Shown here one piece after another: positions 17,943 through 26,727 of a stretch of DNA of 64,000 nucleotides. The stretch comes from Devosia oryzisoli. GTDB lineage: Bacteria > Pseudomonadota > Alphaproteobacteria > Rhizobiales > Devosiaceae. The position numbers and the translations under genes were made by a program. The DNA lies in assembly GCF_014837245.1 (NCBI RefSeq), contig NZ_JACYFU010000002.1, forward strand, positions 620,001 to 684,000. Reading direction: 5' to 3'. The notes under the pieces were generated by a model. The model was not told where the DNA came from, did no database searches, and worked only from the letters and a program-made list of their open reading frames with translations. Numbering within the stretch: position 1 is the stretch's first letter; each line of letters opens with the position of its first letter.

Positions 17943-18956
17943 TCACCCGCCGAACTTCACCAGGATCTTGGTGAAATCGGCCGGTGCGGCGTCCCACTCG
18001 GCAAGGGCCGTGGCAGCGGCATCAAGGGCGACGACGCGAGAGACGATGCGGTCCCCAGCCTGAGGGTGATCGCGCAGATAGCCGACAACATCGGCGAAAT
18101 CCTGCGGCAGCGCATTGCGCGAGCCGCGAATGTCGATCTCCTTGGTGATGAAGTGCTTGGTGTCATAGGCGATCGGCGCCTTGGCATAGCCGATATAGAC
18201 CACGCGCCCACAGCTTCCCACCACCTCCACCGCCTGCCGAAAGGTCGCCTCGGCGCCGACCGCCTCGATCACCACTTCAGGCCCTTCCGGAGCAATCGCG
18301 GCGACCGCTTGAGCAATGTCGCCGCCCGCCAGGATGGCGTGTTGCGCCCCGAGCGCCTTCGCCGTTTCGAGCTTTTGCGCGCTGAGGTCCACGGCAATCA
18401 CCCGGGCGCCCCGCCGCAAGCCGCCGATGATGACGCCGAGCCCGATCATGCCGCAGCCGAGCACCAGCACGGTCTCGCCCTCTTCCACCTGGGCGCGGTT
18501 GACCGCGTGAAAGCCAACGGCGCAGGGCTCGATCAGCGCCAGGTCGCGCAGGGCCAGCCCATCGACCGGTATCACCTTGCCGCGCGGCACCACCACCCGT
18601 CCGGCCATGGCGCCTTCGCGCTGCACGCCCATGGTCTGGTTGTTGACGCAGGCATTGGGCCGGCCGGTGCGGCAGGGCCGGCACTGCCCGCAATTGAAAT
18701 AGGGGAGCACCGTCACCGCCTGCCCCACCGCGACGTCGTCGACCCCCGTACCCACGGCGCTCACCGTGCCCGAAATTTCGTGCCCGGGCACGCGCGGATA
18801 GCTCACCAGCGGATTGAGCCCGCGATAGGAGGTGAGATCGGAACCGCAGAAGCCGACATAGGCGAGGTCGATGGCAACCTCGCCCGGGCTGGGATCAGGC
18901 GCGGCAATGTCCACCAGTGCCGCCTTGCCCGGTTCCAAGATCGCCAATGCCTTCAC
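17943..18956 (-). CDS. Zinc-dependent medium-chain dehydrogenase (polyol/sugar-acid type)
   Basis: The 337-residue NAD(P)-dependent MDR enzyme resembles RspB and L-galactonate or threonine dehydrogenases. Catalytic zinc residues are in GFCGSD and GHE. The structural zinc lobe has four cysteines in CGQCRPCRTGRPNAC. The Rossmann motif GCGMIGLG is in the middle. I chose GTG 18956 with GAGAGG upstream; a longer frame upstream lacks support. It converges on the sugar-acid operon and may oxidise a related sugar alcohol or aldonate (inference). Confidence 0.85.
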   Translation of the reverse strand: MKALAILEPGKAALVDIAAPDPSPGEVAIDLAYVGFCGSDLTSYRGLNPLVSYPRVPGHEISGTVSAVGTGVDDVAVGQAVTVLPYFNCGQCRPCRTGRPNACVNNQTMGVQREGAMAGRVVVPRGKVIPVDGLALRDLALIEPCAVGFHAVNRAQVEEGETVLVLGCGMIGLGVIIGGLRRGARVIAVDLSAQKLETAKALGAQHAILAGGDIAQAVAAIAPEGPEVVIEAVGAEATFRQAVEVVGSCGRVVYIGYAKAPIAYDTKHFITKEIDIRGSRNALPQDFADVVGYLRDHPQAGDRIVSRVVALDAAATALAEWDAAPADFTKILVKFGG

Positions 18957-19036
18957 GGTGCCTCTCCTCGTCCTCGCCGTGCCCATGGCATAGCGCGCGG
19001 GCACGGCGCCGCAAAGGCCGTCAGACTATGAAAACG

Positions 19037-22000
19037 TCAGTCTCCGGCGGCGGTCAGGAGGCTGGCATTGCCGCCTGCCGCCGTGGTGTCGATGCACACA
19101 TGCCGCTCCTGCACCAGGCGGCCCCCATCGCGGAAGCTCGTGAGCAGCGGCAGGATCGCTCCCTCGCGTGCAGCCAGCCGGCGCCGCACGGCTCGCAACG
19201 CTTCTCCCTCGCCGAAACAGGCGACGCCAGCGATTTCAGGCTGCTCAATTGCCCCCATATCCCCAATGAGCGGCGTGCAGCCGGCTGCCTCGACCATCTC
19301 CCTCTGGTAGTCGATATCGGCCTGCTCCGGCCCCAGACACAGCACCAGGCCACGCGGCAGGGTGCGCAGCGTGTTGCTCTCTCCGGTCGGCCCGGGCAGC
19401 ACCGTGCTTTCCAGCACCGAAGCGGTTGCGGCTTGCGTGAACCGCGCCACGTAGTGCGGCCCGCCGGCCTTGGGGCCAGTGCCCGAAAGGCCTTCGCCGC
19501 CAAACGGCTGCGACCCCACCACGGCGCCGATTTGGTTGCGGTTGACATAGATATTGCCTGCATGAACCGCCGAAGACAGGTGTTTCACGCGAGAGGAAAT
19601 GCGCGTGTGCAGGCCAAACGTCAGGCCGTAACCGGACGCATTGATCGCTGCGACGACCTTGTCCAGATCCTCGGCGCGATAGGTCGCGACATGCAGGACG
19701 GGTCCGAAGATTTCTTCGGGAATGTCTTCGACGCCTCTGACGCGCAGCACGGTGGGCGGCACGAAAATACCCGACGCCGGCGACACCAGCCGATGCAGCA
19801 CGCGCCCCTGCCGTGCCGCCACATAGGACTCGATCTTGTCACGGGCCGCTTCGTCGATGATCGGCCCCACATCGGTCGAGAGCGCCCAAGGGTCACCGAG
19901 GCGCAGCTCGTCCATTGCGCCCTTGAGCATGCTGATCAGCCGGTCGGCCGCATCCTCCTGCACATAAAGGATGCGCAGCGCCGAACAGCGCTGCCCGGCT
20001 GACTGGAAGGCCGACGCCACGATATCGCGCACCGCCTGTTCAGGCAGCGCGGTGGAATCGACGATCATGGCGTTGAGCCCACCGGTCTCGGCGATCAGCG
20101 GCGCCTTGGGGTCAAGATGCTCGGCCATGGTGCGATCGATCCGATGGGCCGTAGGCAAAGATCCCGTAAAGGCCACGCCGGCAATACGCGCGTCGCTGAC
20201 CAGCGCCTGCCCGACATCGGGACCGCCGGGCAGGAGTTGCACGGCATCCTCCGGAATGCCCGCCTCATGCATCAGTGCCACGGCGCGGGCAGCAACCAGC
20301 GGCGTCTGCGGCGCGGGCTTGGCGAGCACGGGATTGCCTGCCACCAGCGCCGCAGCGATCTGCCCCGTGAAAATTGCCAGCGGGAAATTCCACGGGGAGA
20401 TACAGGCGAAGGGTCCGCGCGGTGCCTCGGTGGCCGCCGCGCTATCGTGGGCATAGTAGCGCAGGAAATCCACCGCTTCGCGGATTTCGGCCACTGCATC
20501 GGGCAGCGTCTTGCCCGCTTCCCGGGCAAGGAGCGCGAGGAGTTCGGGGAAATGGCTCTCGTAGAGGTCAGCTGCCGCCAGCAGCCGCTCTGCCCGCTGC
20601 CGCACGTCGACCGATGACCACGACGAGGCTTCCGCCCGGCCGATCGCGGCCGTGACGTCGCCGGCCGTGGCAAGCGCGATGGTCCCTACGACATCGTCCC
20701 GTTTTGCCGGATTGCGCACCTCCACCACTGGCGCATCGGCTGAACCAAATGCCCAGCGGTGCTGGTGAAACCTGCCGCGCTCCGTTTCTAGGGTCGCCAG
20801 CGCCAGCGGATCGGTCAGGTCGAGCCCGGCCGAGTTGCGGCGGGGCGCAAAAATGTCGGCGGGCTGAGGGATGGCCGGATTGGCAAGCGTGCCATCGAGC
20901 GCAAGCAACCGCCCGACAGGGTCCTCGGCCACCTTTTCGGGCGGAATGTCTTCGTCGGCGATTTGGTAGACGAACGAACCGTTCGCGCCATTTTCCAGCA
21001 GCCGCCGCACCAGATACGCCAGAAGGTCCCGGTGCGCCCCCACCGGGGCATAGATGCGCGTCGTCGTGCCGAACCGCTGGCGCAGCACATCGTGCAGCTG
21101 TTCGCCCATGCCGTGCAGACGCTGGAATTCGAACCGATCGGTGCCCCGTCCGGCCTTTGCGGCCAGATGCAGCACCGCGACCGCCGTGTGCGCATTGTGC
21201 GTGGCAAACTGCGGGTAGATGCGCTCGCTCTGGAACAGCCGCCGCGCCGCCGCGATGTAGCTCACATCCGTGGCCGCCTTGCGGGTGAACACCGGAAAGC
21301 CCGGCAGCCCCATGACCTGCGCGCGCTTAATCTCGGCGTCCCAATACGCGCCCTTGACGAGACGCACCATGATCCGCCGGTCGAGTTTTTGCGCCGTCGT
21401 ATCGAGCCAGTCGATCAGGGGCAGCACCCGCTTGCCATAGGCCTGCACCACGACGCCGAAGCCGTCCCATCCGGCCAGTTCCGGCGTCTCCAGCACGGCC
21501 TCGATCACATCGAGCGAGAGATCGAGCCGGTCGGCTTCCTCGGCATCGATGTTGAACCCCATATTGGCCCGCGCGGCCTCGATCGCCAGCGCCCTCGTGG
21601 CCGGCACCAGTTCCGCCATCACGCGCTCGCGCTGCGCCACTTCGTAGCGCGGATGGAGCGCGCTGAGCTTTACGGAGATGCCGGGATTGTCGCGTACGCT
21701 GTCGCCCGTGCAGTGCGGCGCCAGGGTCAGAATGGCGCGGCGGTAGGCCTCGAAATAGCCCCGGGCGTCTTCCGCCGTGCGCGCCGCTTCGCCCAGCATG
21801 TCGTAGGAGAAGCGATAGCCCTGGGCCTGAGGCTTGCGGGCGTTGGTGATCGCCTCGTCGATGGTGCGGCCGAACACGAACTGGCCGCCCAGCAGCCGCA
21901 TGGCCTGCGCCACCGCCGTGCGGATCACCGGTTCGCCCAGCCGCGCCACCGCGCGATGCAACGCACTGCGCGGCCCGACCTCGGGATCGCCGAGCACGTC

Positions 22001-22384
22001 CGCGGTCAGGTCGAGCGCCCAGGACGAGAAATTGACGAGCCGGTTGTCGGACTTGCCGAAGTGTTTCGCCCAGTCGGCGCCGCCGACCTTGTCGTGGATC
22101 AGGGCGTCCACGGTTTCGCTGTCCGGCACCCGCAACAGCGCCTCGGCCAGGGACATCAGCGCGACGCCCTCCTCGGTCTCGAGGCCATATTCGGAGAGAA
22201 AGCTCTCCATCAGCCCCAGTTCGCCGGCGGCCCGCACCTGTTTGACCAGTTCCGCTGCCGCTTCGGAAATCCGGCTTCGATCAGCACCCTCGAGTGCTGT
22301 CTTGGTGATCAGCGCCCTGACCAACTCGGCTTCGGGTGCATAAAGTGAGGCACGCAGGGCATTGCGGGCGGCAGCTTGGTCCAT
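19037..22384 (-). CDS. putA: Bifunctional proline dehydrogenase / delta-1-pyrroline-5-carboxylate dehydrogenase
   Basis: The 1115-residue enzyme oxidises proline to glutamate. The N-terminal half holds the FAD proline dehydrogenase barrel, with GFNIDAEEADRLDLSLD, RLVKGAYWDAEIKRAQ and FATHNAHTAVAV. The C-terminal aldehyde dehydrogenase domain has PWNFPLAIFTGQIAAALVAG, the Glu region AETGGLNAMIVD and nucleophile C800 in QSAGQRCSALR. The N-terminus lacks the ribbon-helix-helix DNA-binding domain of E. coli PutA, so it should not autoregulate. Control probably falls to the divergent Lrp-type gene at 22507. Confidence 0.95.
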   Translation of the reverse strand: MDQAAARNALRASLYAPEAELVRALITKTALEGADRSRISEAAAELVKQVRAAGELGLMESFLSEYGLETEEGVALMSLAEALLRVPDSETVDALIHDKVGGADWAKHFGKSDNRLVNFSSWALDLTADVLGDPEVGPRSALHRAVARLGEPVIRTAVAQAMRLLGGQFVFGRTIDEAITNARKPQAQGYRFSYDMLGEAARTAEDARGYFEAYRRAILTLAPHCTGDSVRDNPGISVKLSALHPRYEVAQRERVMAELVPATRALAIEAARANMGFNIDAEEADRLDLSLDVIEAVLETPELAGWDGFGVVVQAYGKRVLPLIDWLDTTAQKLDRRIMVRLVKGAYWDAEIKRAQVMGLPGFPVFTRKAATDVSYIAAARRLFQSERIYPQFATHNAHTAVAVLHLAAKAGRGTDRFEFQRLHGMGEQLHDVLRQRFGTTTRIYAPVGAHRDLLAYLVRRLLENGANGSFVYQIADEDIPPEKVAEDPVGRLLALDGTLANPAIPQPADIFAPRRNSAGLDLTDPLALATLETERGRFHQHRWAFGSADAPVVEVRNPAKRDDVVGTIALATAGDVTAAIGRAEASSWSSVDVRQRAERLLAAADLYESHFPELLALLAREAGKTLPDAVAEIREAVDFLRYYAHDSAAATEAPRGPFACISPWNFPLAIFTGQIAAALVAGNPVLAKPAPQTPLVAARAVALMHEAGIPEDAVQLLPGGPDVGQALVSDARIAGVAFTGSLPTAHRIDRTMAEHLDPKAPLIAETGGLNAMIVDSTALPEQAVRDIVASAFQSAGQRCSALRILYVQEDAADRLISMLKGAMDELRLGDPWALSTDVGPIIDEAARDKIESYVAARQGRVLHRLVSPASGIFVPPTVLRVRGVEDIPEEIFGPVLHVATYRAEDLDKVVAAINASGYGLTFGLHTRISSRVKHLSSAVHAGNIYVNRNQIGAVVGSQPFGGEGLSGTGPKAGGPHYVARFTQAATASVLESTVLPGPTGESNTLRTLPRGLVLCLGPEQADIDYQREMVEAAGCTPLIGDMGAIEQPEIAGVACFGEGEALRAVRRRLAAREGAILPLLTSFRDGGRLVQERHVCIDTTAAGGNASLLTAAGD

Positions 22385-22441
22385 GGCAGCTCCGGGGACA
22401 ACAGGTGCTCCAAATCTACTCCAGTCCCGATAGCCCTTCCG

Positions 22442-22452
22442 ACCATTCTGGT
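22442..22452. promoter_or_regulatory. Candidate PutR operator
   Basis: ACCA-TTC-TGGT is a perfect 11-base palindrome in the 122-base spacer between putA and its divergent Lrp-type regulator. The position suits a regulator site; short length keeps confidence low. Confidence 0.3.
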
Positions 22453-22506
22453 GGCTTCTGACGGGTCTATGGTATGTTCGCGGCCAAATCAGCAGGATTT
22501 TCGCCT

Positions 22507-22983
22507 ATGAAGCCGCCCCCTGAGAGTGAACTGGACCAGATCGACCGTCGCATCCTGGAGGAGCTGTCAAAAAACGGCCGCATCAGCGTTGCTGAACTCA
22601 GCCGCCGGGTCCACCTGTCCAAGACCCCCTGCCAGGCGCGCATCAGGAACCTTGAAAAACAGGGCGTCATTCTCGGCTACCGTGCCGTCCTCAATCCCGA
22701 TCGCCTCGGACTGCCGCACGTCGCCTTCGTCGAAGTGCGCCTCACCGATACCCGCAAGGCAGCTCTGGCGGCGTTCAACGCGGCGGTCCGGCAGATGCCG
22801 GAAGTTGAACAGGCGCACATGATCGCCTCGAGCTTTGATTACCTGCTCAAGGTCCGCACGCGCGACATCGCGGCCTATCGCGAGGTGCTGGGCGAAAAGA
22901 TCTCTGCCCTGCCCTATGTCGCGCACACCTCGACACACGTCTCGATGGAGGCGGTCAAGGACGACGCGGCCGAACGCGCCTAG
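22507..22983 (+). CDS. putR: Lrp/AsnC-type proline-responsive activator
   Basis: The 158-residue product starts at ATG 22507. The winged HTH is LDQIDRRILEELSKNGRIS plus LSRRVHLSKTPCQARIRNLE, and the RAM domain ends with SFDYLLKVRTRDIAAYREVL. It is divergent from putA. In alphaproteobacteria such as Agrobacterium and Rhodobacter, a divergent Lrp-type PutR activates putA in response to proline. The symbol rests on that gene order as well as on family membership. Its stop is five bases from the stop of the convergent ligD. Confidence 0.85.
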   Translation: MKPPPESELDQIDRRILEELSKNGRISVAELSRRVHLSKTPCQARIRNLEKQGVILGYRAVLNPDRLGLPHVAFVEVRLTDTRKAALAAFNAAVRQMPEVEQAHMIASSFDYLLKVRTRDIAAYREVLGEKISALPYVAHTSTHVSMEAVKDDAAERA

Positions 22984-22988
22984 CGAGC

Positions 22989-25499
22989 TCAGTCGCCGCC
23001 CGGCACCTTGCCCAGAATGGCCTTGGTGAGGCTTTGCCTGACCTCGAAATAACCGCTCCAGGCGTCGTCACCGACACGCGCCGCGGCCGCGTCCAACGAG
23101 AAACCATTGGCGCTTTTGAGCGACTTCACTTCGTCCCAGGTCACCGGCACCGCGACGGGTGCCCCCTCGCGCGAGCGCACGGACCAGGGCGATATCGCCG
23201 TCGAGCCTCGCTCGTTGCGCAGGTAGTCGATAAAGAGCCGCCCCTTGCGGCGCGCCTTGGAGAGGTTGGCGGTGAAGCGGTCAGGCTCCTCGGTCGCCAG
23301 CAGTTGCGCCATACCTTTGCAGAACGCCTTGACCGCCGGCCATTCGGCAAGCGGCCTCAGCGGCACGATGACATGAATGCCCTTGCCGCCCGAAACCAGG
23401 GGAAACGTCTCGAGCCCGATGTCCTTGAGGCGGTCGCGCATATCCTCTGCGGCGCTTACGACGGCCTTGAAGTCCAGCCCCTCGTCGGGGTCGAGGTCGA
23501 ACACCAGCCGGTCCGGCTTTTCGACATTGGCGCGGCGCGAGCCCCACATGTGCCATTCGAGCACGTTCATTTGCGTCCCGGCCACGAGCCCGGCAAGGTC
23601 ATCGATGTAGAAATACTCCTGCGTCTCGCCGTCCTTTTCGGTGACCGGCACCGATTTGAGCTGCTCCGGAAACCCGCCGGTGTCGTGCTTCTGGAAGAAG
23701 CAGGCCTTGGCGCGGCCCTGCGGGCAACGCACAAGGCTCAGCGGACGGTCCGAGATATGGGGCAGCATCACCTCGGCGACGGCCTCGTAGTAGGCGACAA
23801 GATTGGATTTGGTGATGCCCTGCCTTGGGTAGACGACCCGATCGGGCGAGGTCAGCCGCACGCCGAGCCTTTCGGCCACGGCCGCTCCATCGTCCTCGAG
23901 CGGCTGCGCCTTTTCCATTTTGACCTCCTCGGCCGGCTTGTCGCCGCGCAGGCCCAAAAATGAAGGGTGCCGCAGGATATCGTCGGCGGTGAGTTCGGTA
24001 TAGGCAATCTCGGCGACCAGCTCCGGCTTGACCCAATGGACGCCCCGCGCCCGCGCGCGCGGCACGGCGTCAAAGGGGCGTTCCTTGGTCTCCAGCTTTT
24101 TCAGCTTGGCATCGAGTTCGGCCAGCAGGTCCTGGGTGAAGCCGGTGCCGACCCGCCCCCGGTAGAGCAGCTTGCCGTTCTCCCACGTCCCCAAGAGCAG
24201 CGAGGCGAAGCCATTGCGCTTTTCCGAGGGCGACCAGCCGCCGATGACGAACTCCTGCCGCTTGAGGCACTTGATCTTGTACCAGTCGCGGTTGCGCTCG
24301 CTGCGATAGGGAGCACTGCCGCGCTTGGCGATGACCCCCTCGTGCCCCTCGCGACAGAGCGCATCGAGCACCTTCTGCCCGTGCCCGCGCACATGCGAGG
24401 AGAACTGCACAGCCGAATTGCGCGCGCTCTTTCCCAAGAGCTTTTCGAGCCGTTCCTTGCGCTCGACCAGCGGCTTGCCGGTCAGGTCCTCGCCGTCGGC
24501 CTCCAGCAGGTCGAAGGCGAAATATTCGAGGCGCCCGCCGTTGGAGAGGACGTTCTTGAGAGTGGTGAAATCGGTCCGCCCCTTGCCGTCGAAGGCGCAA
24601 ATCTCGCCGTCGATCAGCGCCGAGGAAATCTTGAGCTTGCGCAGGGGCTCCACCAGCGCATCGAACTTGTCGGTCCAGTCGAGGCCGCTACGCGTATAGA
24701 GCCGTACGCTGTCGCCGGCGATCGCGGCGAGGCACCGGTAGCCGTCATACTTCATCTCGAACAGCCAGTCGCTGCCGGAGGGAACCGTGTCCGTCAGCGT
24801 CGCCAGTTGCGGCGAGCGGAACGCGGGCGTCTCGGCGCCGTCCGAGTGCCACACGGCCTTGGCCGGCACCTTGCTCGCCTTTGCCGGTTCCGCACCCTTG
24901 GCGATGGCCGCGAAGTCGCGCGCCGTGGCGACCGACCGGGTAAAGCGCGTGGTCAGCGTGTCCTTGTCGCGCGCATAGCTGTCCTTGTGCTTGATCAGCA
25001 GCCAGTTCTCGCGGTCCGGGCCATTCCGGCGCTTGGTGTCGCGGCCCTTCATGTGCACCAGCACCCACTCGCCCTTCATGCGCTCGCCGAAGATGCGCAT
25101 CTTGAGGTCGCCCTTTTCCAGCCCCTCATGCGGGTCCCCGATCGGCTCCCAGGTGCCCCGGTCCCACAGCATGACGGTGCCACCGCCATATTCGCCTTCG
25201 GGAATCGTGCCCTCGAACCCGCCATAGTCGAGCGGGTGGTCCTCGACGTGCACGGCGAGCCGCTTGTCCGCCGGGTTGTTCGATGGCCCCTTGGTCACCG
25301 CCCAGCTTTTGAGCACACCGTCCAGCTCGATGCGGAAATCGTAGTGGAGCCGCGTCGCATCATGCTTTTGCACGACGAAGGTGCCACGCTGCGCCCCCGC
25401 CCCCGCCTCCTTGCCCGCCGCCTCGCCGGATGGCTCCTGCGTGCGCGCGAAATCGCGCTTGCTGCGGTATTCCTTGAGCAGTTCCTTGGGGCTGGCCAT
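22989..25499 (-). CDS. ligD: ATP-dependent DNA ligase D (non-homologous end joining)
   Basis: The 836-residue three-domain LigD has the order phosphoesterase, ligase, polymerase. The PE domain (about 38-190) has FVVQKHDATRLHYDFR and EDHPLDYGGFEGTIPEGEYG. The ligase domain has nucleotidyl-acceptor K250 in EMKYDGYR and LIDGEICAFDG. The primase-like polymerase domain (about 550-830) has LVFDLDPDEGLDF and SGGKGIHVIVPL. It repairs double-strand breaks together with Ku. No ku gene is within the window. A short GGT repeat lies just upstream at about 25524. Confidence 0.95.
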   Translation of the reverse strand: MASPKELLKEYRSKRDFARTQEPSGEAAGKEAGAGAQRGTFVVQKHDATRLHYDFRIELDGVLKSWAVTKGPSNNPADKRLAVHVEDHPLDYGGFEGTIPEGEYGGGTVMLWDRGTWEPIGDPHEGLEKGDLKMRIFGERMKGEWVLVHMKGRDTKRRNGPDRENWLLIKHKDSYARDKDTLTTRFTRSVATARDFAAIAKGAEPAKASKVPAKAVWHSDGAETPAFRSPQLATLTDTVPSGSDWLFEMKYDGYRCLAAIAGDSVRLYTRSGLDWTDKFDALVEPLRKLKISSALIDGEICAFDGKGRTDFTTLKNVLSNGGRLEYFAFDLLEADGEDLTGKPLVERKERLEKLLGKSARNSAVQFSSHVRGHGQKVLDALCREGHEGVIAKRGSAPYRSERNRDWYKIKCLKRQEFVIGGWSPSEKRNGFASLLLGTWENGKLLYRGRVGTGFTQDLLAELDAKLKKLETKERPFDAVPRARARGVHWVKPELVAEIAYTELTADDILRHPSFLGLRGDKPAEEVKMEKAQPLEDDGAAVAERLGVRLTSPDRVVYPRQGITKSNLVAYYEAVAEVMLPHISDRPLSLVRCPQGRAKACFFQKHDTGGFPEQLKSVPVTEKDGETQEYFYIDDLAGLVAGTQMNVLEWHMWGSRRANVEKPDRLVFDLDPDEGLDFKAVVSAAEDMRDRLKDIGLETFPLVSGGKGIHVIVPLRPLAEWPAVKAFCKGMAQLLATEEPDRFTANLSKARRKGRLFIDYLRNERGSTAISPWSVRSREGAPVAVPVTWDEVKSLKSANGFSLDAAAARVGDDAWSGYFEVRQSLTKAILGKVPGGD

Positions 25500-25630
25500 T
25501 TTCAGCAGCCCTCTGCAGCGATCTGGTGGTGGTGGTGGTACAGCGTCATCGGTCGGACAGCGGGCATCGCAAACCCCTCATACGCAATTACGAAAGAGTC
25601 CAACGTGGCGCCTGTGTGCCGGTTCCCGGC

Positions 25631-26698
25631 CTAGGGAATTGGCGCTCCCAGCACATCTTGGAAGAATTCCAGCGCCATCTCCTGCTGGTCTCTCAGGAGA
25701 ATATGGCCGCGGTCCCAGATGCGCGTCCGGAGGGCCTCGGGAGCTCCCGACGCCTGCCAGACCGCCTCGAGCTTGTCGAACGCCTCGCGGATCGACGGCT
25801 CGGAAAAGAGGTGGTCGGTCCGACCCGCCTCGAACAGCATCGGCTTGGGGGCAGCCAGCCCGGCAAAATCGGGGTAGTCGAGCCGTCCGCCCAGGGCCGG
25901 ATGCAGCATGTTGAACGCCGATTGCCCGCCGAGCTGGTTGTTGCCGGGCGCCATCAGGGGCTTCATCGCGGCCATCCAGCACGAACTCACGCCGGCGCCG
26001 ATGACCGGGCTCAGCGCAGAAAGCTGCCAGGCGCGATAGCCGCCCATGGAAAACCCCCAACTGCCGATCGCCTGCGGGTCGATCTGGGCTTGCCGGGACA
26101 GCCAGTTAGCGGCCTGCACGTCCTCCTGCGCCATCAACCCGGCCAAGCTGAGGCCATATTGCATGAGGTTGCTGGCCAGTGCCTGCTGCGATTCCAGGCC
26201 ATTGCCCTTGCGGCTCCCCCAGCCCAGGGCATCCCAGGCGATCACGGCATATCCCTGCGCCAAGAGAACCTCTCCGAGATAGCGCCCGTCATAGTACCGC
26301 TCCACCCAGGCGTCGCCGATCGCGCGCTTCTCCGCGTCTTCGGTCGGGATCAGCTTCTCCCAACCGATCTCGAAAGCGCCGCCATGGTCGTGCAACAGCA
26401 CGATGGCCGGGAAAGGCCCCTTCCCTTGCGGGACGGCGAACACGGCGTCCGTTACCGCACCGGTCGGAAACGTCATTTCCAGATGCTGCACGCGCGCCTC
26501 GCCGAGGGCGCGTTCGGAGACGAGCCGAACCTGCGGCACCGCCATCAGGTCGCCATTGACCGCCTCGCGCACCGCCTCAAGACCGGCCACCTGCCACGTT
26601 GCGAAATCGGCCTCAGGCGTCCAGCCCAGCGCATAGGGCGTCCGCTCTCCATAGGCGCGCAGAAAATCGGGCATGTTGTCGGCATCGATGCGGGGCAC
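25631..26698 (-). CDS. Alpha/beta hydrolase, dienelactone hydrolase / acetylxylan esterase-like
   Basis: The 355-residue product runs from GTG 26698, chosen because GGAGAC lies just upstream; ATG 26674 is an alternative. The nucleophile elbow is GFSMGG with S217. The acid is probably the Asp in EAGRTDHLFS, and the base the His in WDRGHILL. A long insert follows LLHDHGGAFEIGWEKL. It resembles the alpha/beta hydrolase 7 group. It is 29 bases downstream of the glycosyltransferase and probably co-transcribed, so it may trim or de-esterify a surface polysaccharide (inference). No signal peptide is seen. Confidence 0.7.
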   Translation of the reverse strand: MPRIDADNMPDFLRAYGERTPYALGWTPEADFATWQVAGLEAVREAVNGDLMAVPQVRLVSERALGEARVQHLEMTFPTGAVTDAVFAVPQGKGPFPAIVLLHDHGGAFEIGWEKLIPTEDAEKRAIGDAWVERYYDGRYLGEVLLAQGYAVIAWDALGWGSRKGNGLESQQALASNLMQYGLSLAGLMAQEDVQAANWLSRQAQIDPQAIGSWGFSMGGYRAWQLSALSPVIGAGVSSCWMAAMKPLMAPGNNQLGGQSAFNMLHPALGGRLDYPDFAGLAAPKPMLFEAGRTDHLFSEPSIREAFDKLEAVWQASGAPEALRTRIWDRGHILLRDQQEMALEFFQDVLGAPIP

Positions 26699-26727
26699 GG
26701 CTGTCTCCGGTGGCGCAGCCCTCCCCC

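Noticed and set aside
25520-25545. Short GGT microsatellite upstream of ligD
   Set aside because: Only about five units and outside any coding frame; phase variation is not supported.
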